Positions 11,547 to 22,500 of a stretch of DNA of 64,000 bases are shown here, in pieces (within the stretch, counting starts at the first letter, position 1; each line of letters begins with the position of its first letter). The translations under genes were made by a program, and so were the position numbers. This DNA comes from Lantana camara (lineage: Eukaryota > Streptophyta > Magnoliopsida > Lamiales > Verbenaceae): assembly GCA_037501455.1 (NCBI GenBank), contig CM074860.1, positions 21,535,001 to 21,599,000 of the forward strand. Direction: 5' to 3'. The notes beneath the pieces were generated by a model. The model was given only the letters and a program-made list of their open reading frames with translations, had not been told where the DNA came from and ran no database searches.

Positions 11547-12552
11547 ATGATTCCCTTTCCCCGCATATTAGGTACAAACCCAACCTCTTCCGACAATTAT
11601 GGGATGTGTGAGTAGGTCCTCCATAATGAGTACATGGAGGTTTGTCCTCTCGGGGCCCAGAGGGAGTTGGTGGTAGAGCTGGTGGTGCCTGTGGAGCTGA
11701 TCCTAAAGTACGGGGCTTCTTGTTCGGGCCTTTCATTGGTGGAGCTGAATAATTGATAGGTTTCTTGCCCAAATTATACCCCGTTCTCGATCTTGACCCT
11801 TGTCCAGAATGATAAGTGGTCCTGCTGCTCACAACTCCATATTCAACTTTCAATGCCTTAGAAGTTGCCTTCACCCACATACTAATATTAACATCCTCAA
11901 TAGCTGCCTGAATGTTAGGCCGAAGTCCTTGAACAAATTGCATGGCTTTGTGAGTATCATCACTAGCAACGTTGGGATCATACCGAACTAACCGATCGAA
12001 TTCAGAAATATATTCCGAGACAGTCCTATTCCCTTGCTTCAATTCCATAAATTCCTTCAATCTCCGAGATCTAGCAGAAGGTGGAATAAACTTGCTCTTG
12101 AATTTGCGAGCCAGAACATCCCAAGTTACTTCTTCCCCGGCGGCATCTAAGCGAACCTTGGCAGTTTGCCACCACGAGAAGGCCTATCCTTGTAATAAAG
12201 CAATGGCACACCTCGCTTTCTCTTGAGATCCATGAGGAATAAGTTCCCAAATCCTCTCAATCTCCCTAAGCCACTGCTCGGCTTGTATATCATTTCCAGA
12301 ATAGAATTTAGGGGGATTTTGATTTCTGAATTCCCGATATACCACTATAATTCCTCCTTCTTGTACTCCCATGGGTGTAGGTGGAGGTGCAGGTGTCAGT
12401 GATACACAATCCCAAAGCCTTTGATCCATAATATTAATTACCAAATTGACAAAAGCCTCAGCCTGCGGTGGTTGTTACAGTTGAGGAGTGGGAGAACGAT
12501 CATGGTGATGGCGTCGGTCTGGGGATCGATCCCGATGTCTACAAGGTGGCAT
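11461..12552 (-). pseudogene. Gypsy element B: gag
   Basis: The start is the ATG at 12552 (MPPCRHRDRSPD), in the position matching the gag start of element A. The order is an Arg-rich N-terminus, then EFRNQNPPKFYSGNDIQAEQ with WLREIERIWELIP, then ELKQGNRTVSEYISEFDRLV with MQFVQGLRPNIQAAI, a proline-rich hinge, and the degenerate zinc knuckle CTHYGGPTHTSHNC. The capsid part is closer to typical plant chromovirus gag than the one in A, so A and B are different families, not copies of each other. Stops near 12480, 12180 and 12060 break it. Confidence 0.85.
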
Positions 12553-12747
12553 CCTATCAGAGAAACACTAAAATGTATGCTATGTTTAGTCCATGCATGA
12601 GAGTGCACGTATTTCAGTCAAGTATCAAGATTTAAGGCACATAGGCACATAAGCAATGCAGGTGAAACACATTGACAAGTAGTTCCTAAAACCGTACGAC
12701 CTAGATTGACTCAACACGACACTAGAGCCTGGGTTTTGCAACCCTAA

Positions 12748-12759
12748 GCTCTGATAACG
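12748..12759 (-). other. Primer-binding site of element B (degenerate)
   Basis: On the minus strand CGTTATCAGAGC lies 8 bp inside the LTR that starts at 12768. Two changes from TGGTATCAGAGC. Its place matches the primer site of element A. Confidence 0.65.
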
Positions 12760-12767
12760 CTTAAGGA

Positions 12768-14730
12768 TGTAACGCCCGAGCGTGAAACGTTACATCCCCC
12801 GTACCATGATCCGACCCATAAATGAAATGGGAAATCCATACACATGCAAAATTAAGGTGAACAGGGACACCACAGACTTACTACGCTAGGCCAGAACTAA
12901 CCCTTGAACCAATCAACCAATAATAAGATCATCAGAATGATTACAAAAGCAGAAGCATATAAACACTATATACATTAAGTTATAACTCCATACATCAACA
13001 ATACATTCCCAAGTACCAACGGCCCATACGGCCTCATATCGTTCCAAATACGATTCATACATTTATAATTCAAGAATGATCAAAAGGTATAAGTGTATAC
13101 ATAAAAGAAATGCTAGACCTTAATGCGAGACTCCCAAAGACTCGTATTCCAGCCTAGCACTTCCCACCTGCAAAAGTTAACTGAAAACATAACCGGGTTC
13201 AGTCTTAAAGAGACTGGTGGGTATAAAACAGGGCATAAGATATATAGATATTACGGAATTTAAACACATACATGCAAGCCATAATCCCGTATGAAGTTTT
13301 TATAACAATTCCCCAAATGCGTAAAACAATAAAAAGAATCAACGGGATTATAACATCGTATTCATTCATTCAATAGGTTATCCGTGAGCCTGGAGAGAGG
13401 GCTAAGCCTCCAACCTTCACCTTGTGTAATCGTTAATATTATTTATTACGTTATCACACACATAATCTTTCATGCATAATCATTCGATCATTTATAATCA
13501 ATCATATACCCTCCTTTTTTCCTCCCCGGCCACCTCAATCATTATGGATGGTGGGGTACATGAATCCCCAAGAACCCGGTTCTCATTCCTTGCTAACCTC
13601 CTAGCAAGGGCCGGTATTGCTGTAGTTTTGGTGGAACTAGTATACAGGGTTCACCGTCAGCCCATGCTTCCCTGGTTAACCACGTACACTAAGTCTCAGG
13701 GCCCCATTCGGTGCATTCATTCAATCTTGCCAAAATATTAGGTAGGGTATTCATTAAAGAAAGGGCTATACGTTCAAAATCATTTACTCTTCTAAAGATT
13801 CGGTATATACGTATAATAATTTGGCTTAAAACTTTACACATTAGGGGATATATCGGGTCTATTTACTACTAGAAGAGAAACCCACCTGATAAGTAGAAAG
13901 AAAGACAAGAAGATCTCACTGCTCGGCCTCGTCTCCAAACTGACCAAGATCCGTGTAACAAAAGTAGTGTAAGACTCAATATGACCATAACGAAGCACGA
14001 CAAGGCAATAAATGTAATATGAAGTATATGAATAAGAATAATCATGTGATGGAGATGTTCATATGCGCAATTAGGGTCACGAAAATAGGTAGACATATCA
14101 TTCACTCAATACATGAAGAATTGGTATTGAGTCATGATCATTCATTCATTTCATTCGATTCAATTCATACGTTAATCCATAACCAAGCTTCACGTATTCA
14201 TATCATAGCATAAGGATTCATATAATACTCAATATTCATTGACGAAGTTCATGAAATACGAAAAAATAGGTATGCCATTCAATATAAAAAACAAGTATTA
14301 ATATTCAAGGAAACAGGGGAGACACAGGTGTGTCTCCATCTCAGTTCAAATGGGGACATGGGCGTGACTTAGGTCAGGAGCCGAATCCCCTGTTCTGACA
14401 TGGGTGTATCACCAACATAGTTAAAATTAGGACATGCCCATGTTTTGACACAGGTGATGTCCTTCACAAATAGCTGGTGACACGGGCGTGTCACGTTTCA
14501 TGCGTTAAGGTCGACACGCCAGTGTCTGCACCAGTCACCATCATCTCCTTCGAATTTCCAGAGGCAACACACATAAACACATACTTGTTCCCCTGTTTTG
14601 AACCATTCCTAATAACAACAACAACTTAGCATGGAATGAACCAATCAAGTGTCTGTGCATCATAGATCGGTGAACGGTACACTTAAACATGCATATCACG
14701 TGCACTATGCATTTTGTTATTACCATCCAT
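12768..14730 (-). repeat. LTR of element B, outer end lost
   Basis: Starts TGTAACGCCCGAGCGTGAAA and shares the order of conserved blocks with the LTRs of A (for example CCGGGTTCAGTCTTAAAGAG at about 13194). It can be followed to about 14.7 kb but has no matching CGGGGCGTTACA end before element C begins. At 14310-14540 it has a cluster of short palindromic words of the form GACACGGGCGTGTC. Confidence 0.72.
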
Positions 14731-14848
14731 GGTTCTTTCTATTTGTTAATTGTTTGTTTGACTAATTGGAATACCTGACTTCTTATACTTGCTCCTTATG
14801 TGACGGATTGTGTGTGAGTGTTTATTCACTTGAGCTTAGGTTGTGTGT

Positions 14849-15045
14849 TTCTTGTTTGAGAGACGGGGTTCTCTTATTGCTTGTTTGAGAGACGGGGTTC
14901 TCTCACTGATTGTTTGAGAGACGGGGTTCTCTCATTTCTTGTTTGAGAGACGGGGACGGGGTTCTCTCATTGTTTGTTTGAGAGACGAGGTGCTCTTGTT
15001 GCTTGTTTGAGAGACGGGGCTCTCTCTTACCGCTTGTTTAGAGAT
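14849..15045 (+). repeat. Minisatellite, about six 30-bp units, at the 3' end of element C's internal region
   Basis: Repeats of TTGTTTGAGAGACGGGGTTC plus a variable tail begin near 14850, 14881, 14911, 14940, 14973 and 15002, with a partial unit near 15032. One unit carries an internal ACGGGG duplication. The array ends about 40 bp before a polypurine tract, so it belongs to the 3' non-coding end of a plus-strand gypsy element. The unit spacing varies and no spacer diversity is seen, so it is not a CRISPR array. Confidence 0.85.
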
Positions 15046-15083
15046 CTAGAACTCGAGTTTGGACCTGGGGACCAGGTCCTCTT

Positions 15084-15097
15084 AAGGGGGAGAGAGT
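15084..15097 (+). other. Polypurine tract of element C
   Basis: AAGGGGGAGAGAGT lies directly before the LTR start TGTAATGCCCCG at 15098, so the LTR that follows is the 3' LTR of a plus-strand gypsy element. Confidence 0.8.
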
Positions 15098-15730
15098 TGT
15101 AATGCCCCGTTTTTCACGGTTGTACCTTACGTGATATTATGTGAATTATAATACTAAGTGTCTATATGAAATTTTATCAACTTGTAATTTATGGAATGAT
15201 TCATATTTAATTGATTTGCGTTATTTAATTTTCTTTACTTGCACACTTGCAATTATGATTTAAATTATAACTTCGTGAATTCAATTTTGTGATTGTGTAT
15301 TTAATTCTCCGAGCATGATTTAAGTGATTTAGCATAACGTATATTCAACTCCATTTCATCATATTCCTTTTTGGAGCCTTATATCTATACTATATAAAAA
15401 GCAAAGAGGGTTTCTCTCTCACAAACGGCAGTTTTCTAGGCTGCAAGACCAATTTTTTAATTTTCCAAATATGCCCCTTAATTTTATTGTGTGAAAGAGA
15501 ATTTGAGGTTGAAAATGACATTTTATTAGAAAAGATAATAACTCTCACTCCCCAAGTTTCTATGTTATCTATTTTTCTCTCATCAGTAACAACTCTCATT
15601 TTTCTTCAATCACATTTCTATTAGAAAAAATTATTTATAAAATAAGAAACTCCATCGAACACAACTAATATAGTAAAAATAGAAAAAAAATTAAAATAGG
15701 TAAAATTCAAATAATTTATATAATTTTTTT

Positions 15731-16130
15731 GGGTTAATTACATATAGACCCCATGAGAGTATTAGAAACTACAACTTGTGACCCTCTTAGTCAAATAATT
15801 ACGCATACACCCATTGAGGAGTTTAAAAATTACATATAACACCCAAGAATCAAGATTCTCTTAAATTTTTCATGACATCATCAAATTTTTAGCTTGATTT
15901 TCCTACTTTACCCCTTCATTTAGTATAAAAATTTTTATTTCAAGAATTACCCCTAATTATATTTAAATTGGTATCCCAAATTTAAATTTAATAAATTAAA
16001 TCATTTGCTAATATAAAATGGTGTGATTTTGTCATTTCAAATATTAAATTATATAAAATAAGTCTTAATATAATGTGTTAAATATAATATTTAAAAAACT
16101 TGATATATATATAGAGTTATAATATATAAC
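15731..16130 (+). repeat. Left terminal inverted repeat of the Pack-MULE
   Basis: Matches the reverse complement of 16700-17100 through many blocks, e.g. GACCCTCTTAGTCAAATAAT and TGGTATCCCAAATTTAAATT, with scattered changes. The inner limit is set by the TA-rich tract near 16140. Confidence 0.85.
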
Positions 16131-16140
16131 AAATAATATT

Positions 16141-16181
<41 letters not shown>

Positions 16182-16254
16182 CCTTTTTGAATTAAAATGT
16201 GAAAAGTAATAAATAAGAAATGATGCTTAATTAATTAATTAGTAATAATCGAAT

Positions 16255-16665
16255 TCCGAGCAAAATTGGAGAGAAGCTTAAATCTAAATCCACCTCCACC
16301 ATCATCTTCCCCAATTATGTTCTCCACGGTCCAACTTTGTTTCAGCACTCGAGAACTTCTTCGATCCAGATGCTTCAAAGCTTTTCACTCTTCGCGCTTC
16401 TCTAGATCCGCAGCCTCCGCCGCATCGGAAAGACCCATAGCGTAGCGCTTCCGCCGCACCTGCCCCGAGTTCCGATCCGTTACCCCCCAAACCATCTTCA
16501 AACTCCGGGAATGGCTTCTCCGGAAGCCGATTCCCACTTGTCGCAAGTGTTAATCCCGGCTCTCGACAAGATCATCAAGAATGCGTCGTGGCGGAAGCAT
16601 TCCAAACTCACCGCCGAGTGCAAATCCGTTATCGAGCATATCAACTCGCCTAATCGGAATCAAAA
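16255..16665 (+). pseudogene. Captured 5' UTR and first coding part of a BIG-type ARF-GEF
   Basis: From the ATG at 16511 the frame reads MASPEADSHLSQVLIPALDK, then IIKNASWRKHSKLTAECKSV, then IEHINSPNRNQ, and runs out into an AC/TA tract and the right inverted repeat. This is the conserved start of the DCB domain of BIG1 to BIG4, large plant Sec7-type exchange factors for ARF GTPases at the trans-Golgi network. Full proteins are around 1,700-1,800 residues, so about 50 residues are present. The roughly 250 bases before the ATG are pyrimidine-rich and look like the native 5' UTR. The frame is undamaged, so capture is recent or conserved. The exact paralog cannot be named from this part. Confidence 0.85.
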
Positions 16666-16699
16666 CACACACACACACATATATATATTAAGTTTTATT

Positions 16700-17100
16700 T
16701 ATTATATATTATAACTCTATATATATATTAAGTTTCGTAAATATTATATTTAACATATTAAATTAAGACTTATTTTATATAATTTAATATTTGAAATGAT
16801 AAAATCACACCATTTTATATTAATTAATAATTTAATTTATTAAATTTAAATTTGGGATACCAATTTAAACATAATTAGGGGTAATTCTTGAAATAAAAAT
16901 TATTATACTAAATGAAGGGGCAAAGTAGGAAAATCAAGTTAAAAATTTGATGATGTCATAAAAAATTTAAGGGAATCTTGATTCTTGGGTGTTATATGTA
17001 ATTTTTAAACTCCTCAATGGGTGTAAGTGTAATTGTTTGACTAAGAGGGTCACAAGTTGTAGTTTCTAATACTCACATGGGGTCTATATGTAATTAACCC
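16700..17100 (-). repeat. Right terminal inverted repeat of the Pack-MULE
   Basis: Reverse-complement partner of 15731-16130, ending GGTCTATATGTAATTAACCC at 17100 directly before the second copy of the 9-bp target duplication. Confidence 0.85.
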
Positions 17101-19964
17101 AATTTTTTTTTCATGATTTTTCTTTATTAACATCACAATTTACTTTAAATAATTAATTAGATTATAAATTCTTTTTGCACACAGGGATGGTGTGCACAGA
17201 TGACTAGTGTATATATATATATATGTATTTATAATCAATCATGCATGCCAAGTGAAGCATCTCTAACTTGTAAATTCATAAGAGGTAAGGACTTATGTGC
17301 AAATAACTTTTAATATCAAGACTTTTCATCCAACTTTAGTGATATACAATGTATACATATATATATATATATATTGACTCATATAACTTATACACACATA
17401 TACATACATTTCTCCCTCATTCTTATACTCAAATACAAGACACACACATCTCCATTTTTCCCCTCATCATCTCGATCCAACTAAGGAAGCTAGGAGTCAA
17501 GAATCTCCATCCATCTTCACAAGAATCAAGCCTTGCACTCACTTCTTTTCATCTCCTCCATTTCTTTCCCCTTTTCAAGGTAAACTCATGCATATGTCTT
17601 GATGAGTTCTTGTATAATATTAGGGTTTATTGATTCTTATGCTTTCATGAGTTAGTATGAAATATATGTGGTGATTTTGAGTTGGTTTCATGCATATATA
17701 GCTTAAGTTCTTGAAGTATTGAGCTTATGTGATCATATTTCCATGTTGAAGGTTTCATACATCATTTTGGTGAATCAAGCATGTTTTATTCATTTCTTTG
17801 TGGCTTAAATGATATATGTGAGACTTATGCATGTTATATGTTAGTTTCGAGGTGTTTAATTGATGTGGTTTTGTGTTGGGAAGGCTTGGGAGCCAATTCC
17901 CGTGCATAGCCCCTATTTTTCCACTGTTTTTCGCCCAGATCTCTTCCAAATGCCCGTTTGGGATCCTAATTATAACACCAGACGCCCGTGTGGGAACCTA
18001 CTGCATCACCCGAGTGCTTCCAAACTCCCGTTTCTGCTTTTAGACCATTTTTAAAACGTGTGTTTCTCCCTCATACAAACTCTGACTGACCTGATTTTTG
18101 AACCGTTAGAAACCTCTTGAAGTCTAGAACACTCTCCAATTATAATAACCTCAATATCATTTCTATATTTTAAGATATGATCAATTCTTTTAGGTGTCGC
18201 CATTTTCCCGAAAAACTGCACTCGCTTAACTTCAAGCTTATGCCATTTTCTCCTCGCTCTGAACTAGAAAACGAGCCATATATCATCCGAAAGGTATTTG
18301 TGTATAGTTTCATTCTCAATAAACAAAACTCAATTTCCACTTCTAGAATTAAAGATATTCCAGTTTTCCTACAGCGTGTGCGTTTCCTAAAATTGTCCGT
18401 TTTTGCCAAACTTCACCAAAACCTTTCTTATTGCATTACTTTCACTCTCTTGGCTCCCATATGTGAATTATATGATATATATACTTGATTAATTGATAAG
18501 TATGCTCCTACTTGACACTTCTTGGTACTTAATTGCTCAAACGTGATTGTGTGACTCCATGCATTACATGAATTGAACTTGAAATAATTGAATGATATGA
18601 ATACATGATTTCTTGATATTAACCTCATCTCTTAAGTGTTAATTGGTTCTCATACATGTTTAAGTATTACTTGATTATCAATTTAATTGGTTATTATAGT
18701 GTTGGGATAGTTTACTTATTTACATGAGCATTGCCGTGCGTCATACTTGGTCTCTTTATTGAGTCTTGTCTCACGAGTTTCCGCTATTCCCTTTCTTGTC
18801 CAGTTTTTCTCCAGGGCGGAGATCATGGATCGTTTGGGAACTTTCTTATATCCTTATCTTGTCCCGTCACTCGTCAGGTGAGGTTTAATTTCTAGATATA
18901 TAGAACCCTTACAACCCTATGTGATCTTTCGGCCAAAATATATCTATATATCTATAATTTTCCAAAACCTTATTGATTTCCAATTGATTTACCGAATTGA
19001 ACCGATTGATTGATTGATTGTTTTGGTGAGTATATTGTTCACCGTGGGCCCGAGGGTAGTGTATGGAGCCAACCGGGAAAGCAAAGGCTGACGGGCAACT
19101 CTTGAGCTATCCTCACCAAAATTGGGATGACCCCTGAATTCACTAGGAGATTAGTGGAGGAAGGAGTTCCGGGCATAGGGACTCATGAACCCTATGCCCA
19201 GATTGATTGGGTGGTGGGGCCTTGCATTCCCACCACCACCCGGAGGAAGAAGGGGTTATTGAAACTGCTAATTGTGCACTGTAAATTGATTGTTTGATCA
19301 CCTAATCACTTAATGACTGAACTATTGTACACTTTTGGAGAAAGGTTGGAGATTTGCCCTCACTCGCCGGGCCACGTATTGAATTGATCATGATTGAATT
19401 ATTAAATCGATTAGTTGTAATCTCGGGCGAGTTCTATTTTATTATTGAGTTTGTATTGCTTCCTTTTATAAAACCTTACCCGAGATTATGGCTTGCATGG
19501 TAATTGCGCTAATATTTATTTATAAACCCCTCACTCAGTCTTGTGTAGACTGACACCTCACATTTTCAGGTTTGCAGGGTGCGTGCTAGGCGGGATTGAG
19601 TCGGTCTTTTACTTTGGGTGTAGCACTGGTCCTTCTCACTTTCACGTATTTATTGATGCATATCTATTACTTATGAATTGATTTGGGTAGCTATTTATAT
19701 TATGAATTATGATTGGAGAAGTTGAACATTGTATATTTGGATAATGAAACCGGACTAAATCAATGGTAATGTATATAATTATGTTCTCGCATTATTCTTT
19801 ATGCATTGTTGTAATTAGTTGAGGGTTAGTCCTGCCTAGCTAGTGAGTCATTTTTTTATTGTCTCTCGTTCGCTATAGGCTTGATTCATGTATGGGTACT
19901 CGTTCCATATGTGGATTGAACTATAGTGCGCGGGATGTGGCTACCTAGCTTTCCTGGTGCTACA

Positions 19965-20241
19965 GTATATATATGTACATGTGCATTTTTTCGAAAGTCC
20001 CAAAAACATAAAACTCATCGACAGAGATGTAAAGGAAAAAAACACACACAAACAAACCTATTTGTTTTTTTATTAAAATTATGTACAAAACACGCTATAA
20101 TAAGGCGAGAAGCCTAATAACTAGTAAGGCAAGAAAGTCATTTGTGTAGGACGAATTTCTAATAATAACTATTTTGGCGGTCAAGTAAATTAGTTTAATA
20201 ATTCACTACTATGATAGTCTAAAGAACAGATAATATATGAT
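19965..20241. other. Unassigned spacer
   Basis: AT-rich sequence between LTR C and the next inverted-repeat element. No gene, LTR or clear repeat was recognised. Confidence 0.5.
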
Positions 20242-21092
20242 AAATCCCTGATATGCTATCAAACTTATCCTAAATTTCCCATTTTGAATTTTACATATTT
20301 TAAATCCCCAATATATAACATACTTTTCCTAAAACCCCAAAACGCACAAAGAAACCAAAATGTACTTTATAAAATTGAAAAATGACAACCATACCCCTTT
20401 TCTTCTTCTTCCTCCTTTTTTGTCTTAAAAATGACATGACTTCCGGCGAGTTCTCGGGCGCTGTCTCCGACCAATTTCCGAAGATGGGAGTATCGTGCTC
20501 TGACTCATTTCGACAAGTCGACTTCATTGGTGGCAACCCCGTCTCTTGAAAATGGCCGGAGAAGGCACTGATATGGTGGTCCGGCCGACGACTGAAAATC
20601 ACGCAGGTGGGTATGTACGTCGGCGGCTTTTCGGCGCTACTTTCCGGCGATCAAGGTATGGATCTTGAAGTTCTCAACACGGGAAAGAAATTACAAGTTA
20701 CGGATTTTATTTTCGTTAAGTGGTTTGGGAGTAATTGAGATTTTTTTTTTAGATTTAAAATTCTTAGATCTGAAATTGGGACAAACAATTTCGAATTTTG
20801 ATAAACTAATCAGAGATATGGAACAAGCACGAGGAGTACGTCCGGGGCGAATTTTTCGGGAATTTTCTCTCCACCTCCGCGGTGGTGGCCGGCGAAGTGA
20901 ATGAAGAAGATGAAGAGGAAGAAGGGGTGTGGAGGAAGCAAAACTGGTGTGGAAAAAGTGAAAAAAAATAAGGATAAAATAGATTTTTTAGGACATTAGG
21001 GGGTTTAGAAAAAATCTTAGAGATAAATTGGTTTTTAAAATGGGTAAAATTCGTAATGGGGGGTTTAGGAAAAGTATTAGAGATGGTTGGTC
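20242..21092. mobile_element. Candidate MULE-like element with degenerate inverted repeats
   Basis: The left end (20242-20340) and the reverse complement of the right end (about 20995-21092) share blocks such as ACTTTTCCTAAACCCC, ACGAATTTTAC and CATTTTAAA, giving imperfect inverted repeats of about 95 bp. The interior is much richer in G and C and has repeated CCGGCG words, like a captured coding or UTR fragment, but no protein was recognised. No convincing target duplication was found, so the class is uncertain. Confidence 0.5.
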
Positions 21093-21628
21093 ATTATAAT
21101 TTAGTGTCCCTATTTAGAAATATCATATTCGAATTTTTTAAATTGTAGAAACAATTTGTGTTGAATGAATTTTATACTTAAATAGGTTGAAAACTATAAA
21201 TAAGATATAAAAAAAAATTATATTAACTTTTTTGGAAAAGAGAATTGTGAAATTAATTAACTTGCGACTTTCATTTGTTTCTTGAAGCTTTGTTAGTGGG
21301 CACATTGCCCACGAAGTGAATAGAAAAATGGAGAAGGCCATGACGACACAAACATGGTTATAATTTATAAACTCACGTGTTGAATACAAAGGTGGAGAAG
21401 GCCACACTTCAACATAACAGAAAGCAAGATTGAGATTCTTAGAAAAATTAGTAATATGATTTTATCATAGAGGTACAAAATTATTAATTTATTGACTTTT
21501 TTTTTTTATACAAACTTAAAAATTACAATATTGGAAAAATATAAAGTAAAAGTCTAAAAGATCACAAAGAGTTGTTTTAAGTTATTTCTTTCTTTCTTTC
21601 TTCTTGTAGTTAGCTATTTTCGCTAAGT

Positions 21629-21860
21629 TGATGCACTTGAGAGCATACATGTTTTTATATTATTTATTTTTTTTAGTTTTATAGTTCATTTATATAGATC
21701 ATTTTTGGTTTTATAATTCATTTACCTAGGTCTGAGTTAAGGTCCTAAATTGATGCTATTGAGAGCATACATGTTTTCATAGTACTTATTTCTTTTTGTT
21801 TTACAACTCATTTATATAAGTCATTTTTGTTTCCATAACTCATTTATATAGGTCGCAACA
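21629..21860 (+). repeat. Two diverged direct repeats, period about 122 bp
   Basis: TTGATGCACTTGAGAGCATA near 21629 recurs as TTGATGCTATTGAGAGCATA near 21751. Each is followed by ACATGTTTT, an AT-rich stretch and CTCATTTATATAGGTC-like words. A degenerate tandem duplication of unknown origin. Nothing else was recognised between 21093 and 22104. Confidence 0.6.
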
Positions 21861-22500
21861 TGTGGAACAAGGTGTAAAATTCTCTCTTTTTTGGTTCTAT
21901 AGTCCAGAGTCGGATCGAACTACTAAGATATAAAATTTTCGATTTTTGGTTCTATTTCTCATTTATATGGATCAAGTCAGGTCAGACTACTAATGTATAA
22001 AAATTCTCCCCACCAATAGTAGTTGTGTACCCAATAATTTAAATATAAGATTTTTGGTTAAATTAGCATAGCGCCCAACAGTCAAGTTACACCATTTAAT
22101 GGTACTAGTGAAATAAACGTGCGTTGCACGTTTATCATTTAATTTTATTTAAATAAGTTTAGCTAATATGTTTATTGGATAAATTAAAATATTAAAAATA
22201 TCTTATTTCATTAAATAAATATAATAATATTTTTGATGAATTATTTTGATCTTAAAAAACTACACATACATACAAAAATATTCATATGAAATCTGTATTT
22301 AAAATTATGTACAATAATTAGAAATTCAAAGTAGAGAAACATTCAAATAAATAAAAAATAAAAATATTTGAAATTATATTATTATATAAAAAAAATTTAA
22401 AGTATATAATAATTTGTCCAAATAATTCTAACTTTTAAGCATAAGTAATAATTTATAACTTTCAAATATATTTAATAAATAAAAAGACATATATAAAAAA

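Larger units (their letters stand above)
1..14730 (-). mobile_element. Ty3/gypsy chromovirus-like element B, truncated and interrupted by element A
   Basis: The two flanks of element A join into one older minus-strand gypsy element. Bases 1-426 encode the protease-RT linker and start of RT. From 11106 the sequence continues with the protease end, gag, a primer-binding site and an LTR starting at 12768. Aligning both flanks to the matching part of A (5984-6408, then 6404 onward) shows they are adjacent in the uninterrupted gene. The rest of pol and the 3' LTR lie outside the window. The LTR is lost somewhere before the minisatellite near 14850, so the right boundary is approximate. Confidence 0.8.
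15731..17100. mobile_element. Pack-MULE (Mutator-like element carrying a host gene fragment)
   Basis: Long terminal inverted repeats of about 400 bp begin GGGTTAATTACATATAGACC at both ends. They are flanked by an exact 9-bp target duplication AATTTTTTT (15722-15730 and 17101-17109), as expected for Mutator-like elements. No transposase is present. Between the repeats lies a GC-richer segment whose translation matches the N-terminus of BIG-type ARF guanine-nucleotide exchange factors. This is the definition of a Pack-MULE. Confidence 0.9.
15384..17207 (+). mobile_element. Non-autonomous Helitron inside LTR C
   Basis: The 5' end is TCTATACTATATAAAAAGC, preceded by A at 15383. The 3' end has the hairpin TGCACAC-AGGGATG-GTGTGCA (17176-17196), then 7 bases and CTAG (17204-17207), followed by T. 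TC at the 5' end, hairpin plus CTRR at the 3' end, and insertion between A and T without target duplication are the defining Helitron features. Without the nested Pack-MULE and its duplicated target it would be about 445 bp. No Rep/helicase is encoded. Confidence 0.85.
15098..19964 (+). repeat. 3' LTR of gypsy element C, interrupted by a Helitron
   Basis: Begins TGTAATGCCCCGTTTTTCAC and ends GCTTTCCTGGTGCTACA. It spans 4867 bp; removing the Helitron at 15384-17207 leaves 3043 bp, the same size as the LTRs of A. The right part carries blocks shared with other gypsy LTRs here, such as CTCACTCAGTCTTGTGTAGA at 19530 and the end block with GCGCGGGATGTGG. Except for the terminal minisatellite and polypurine tract, the internal region of C is gone. 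Confidence 0.82.

Noticed and set aside
14849..15045. CRISPR-like spacing of repeats
   Set aside because: Units are contiguous with short degenerate tails, lie in a plant retrotransposon, and have no unique spacers or cas genes.
16302..16490. Minus-strand open frame opposite the BIG fragment
   Set aside because: Antisense to the captured 5' UTR; low-complexity Gly/Ser/Arg composition without recognised similarity.
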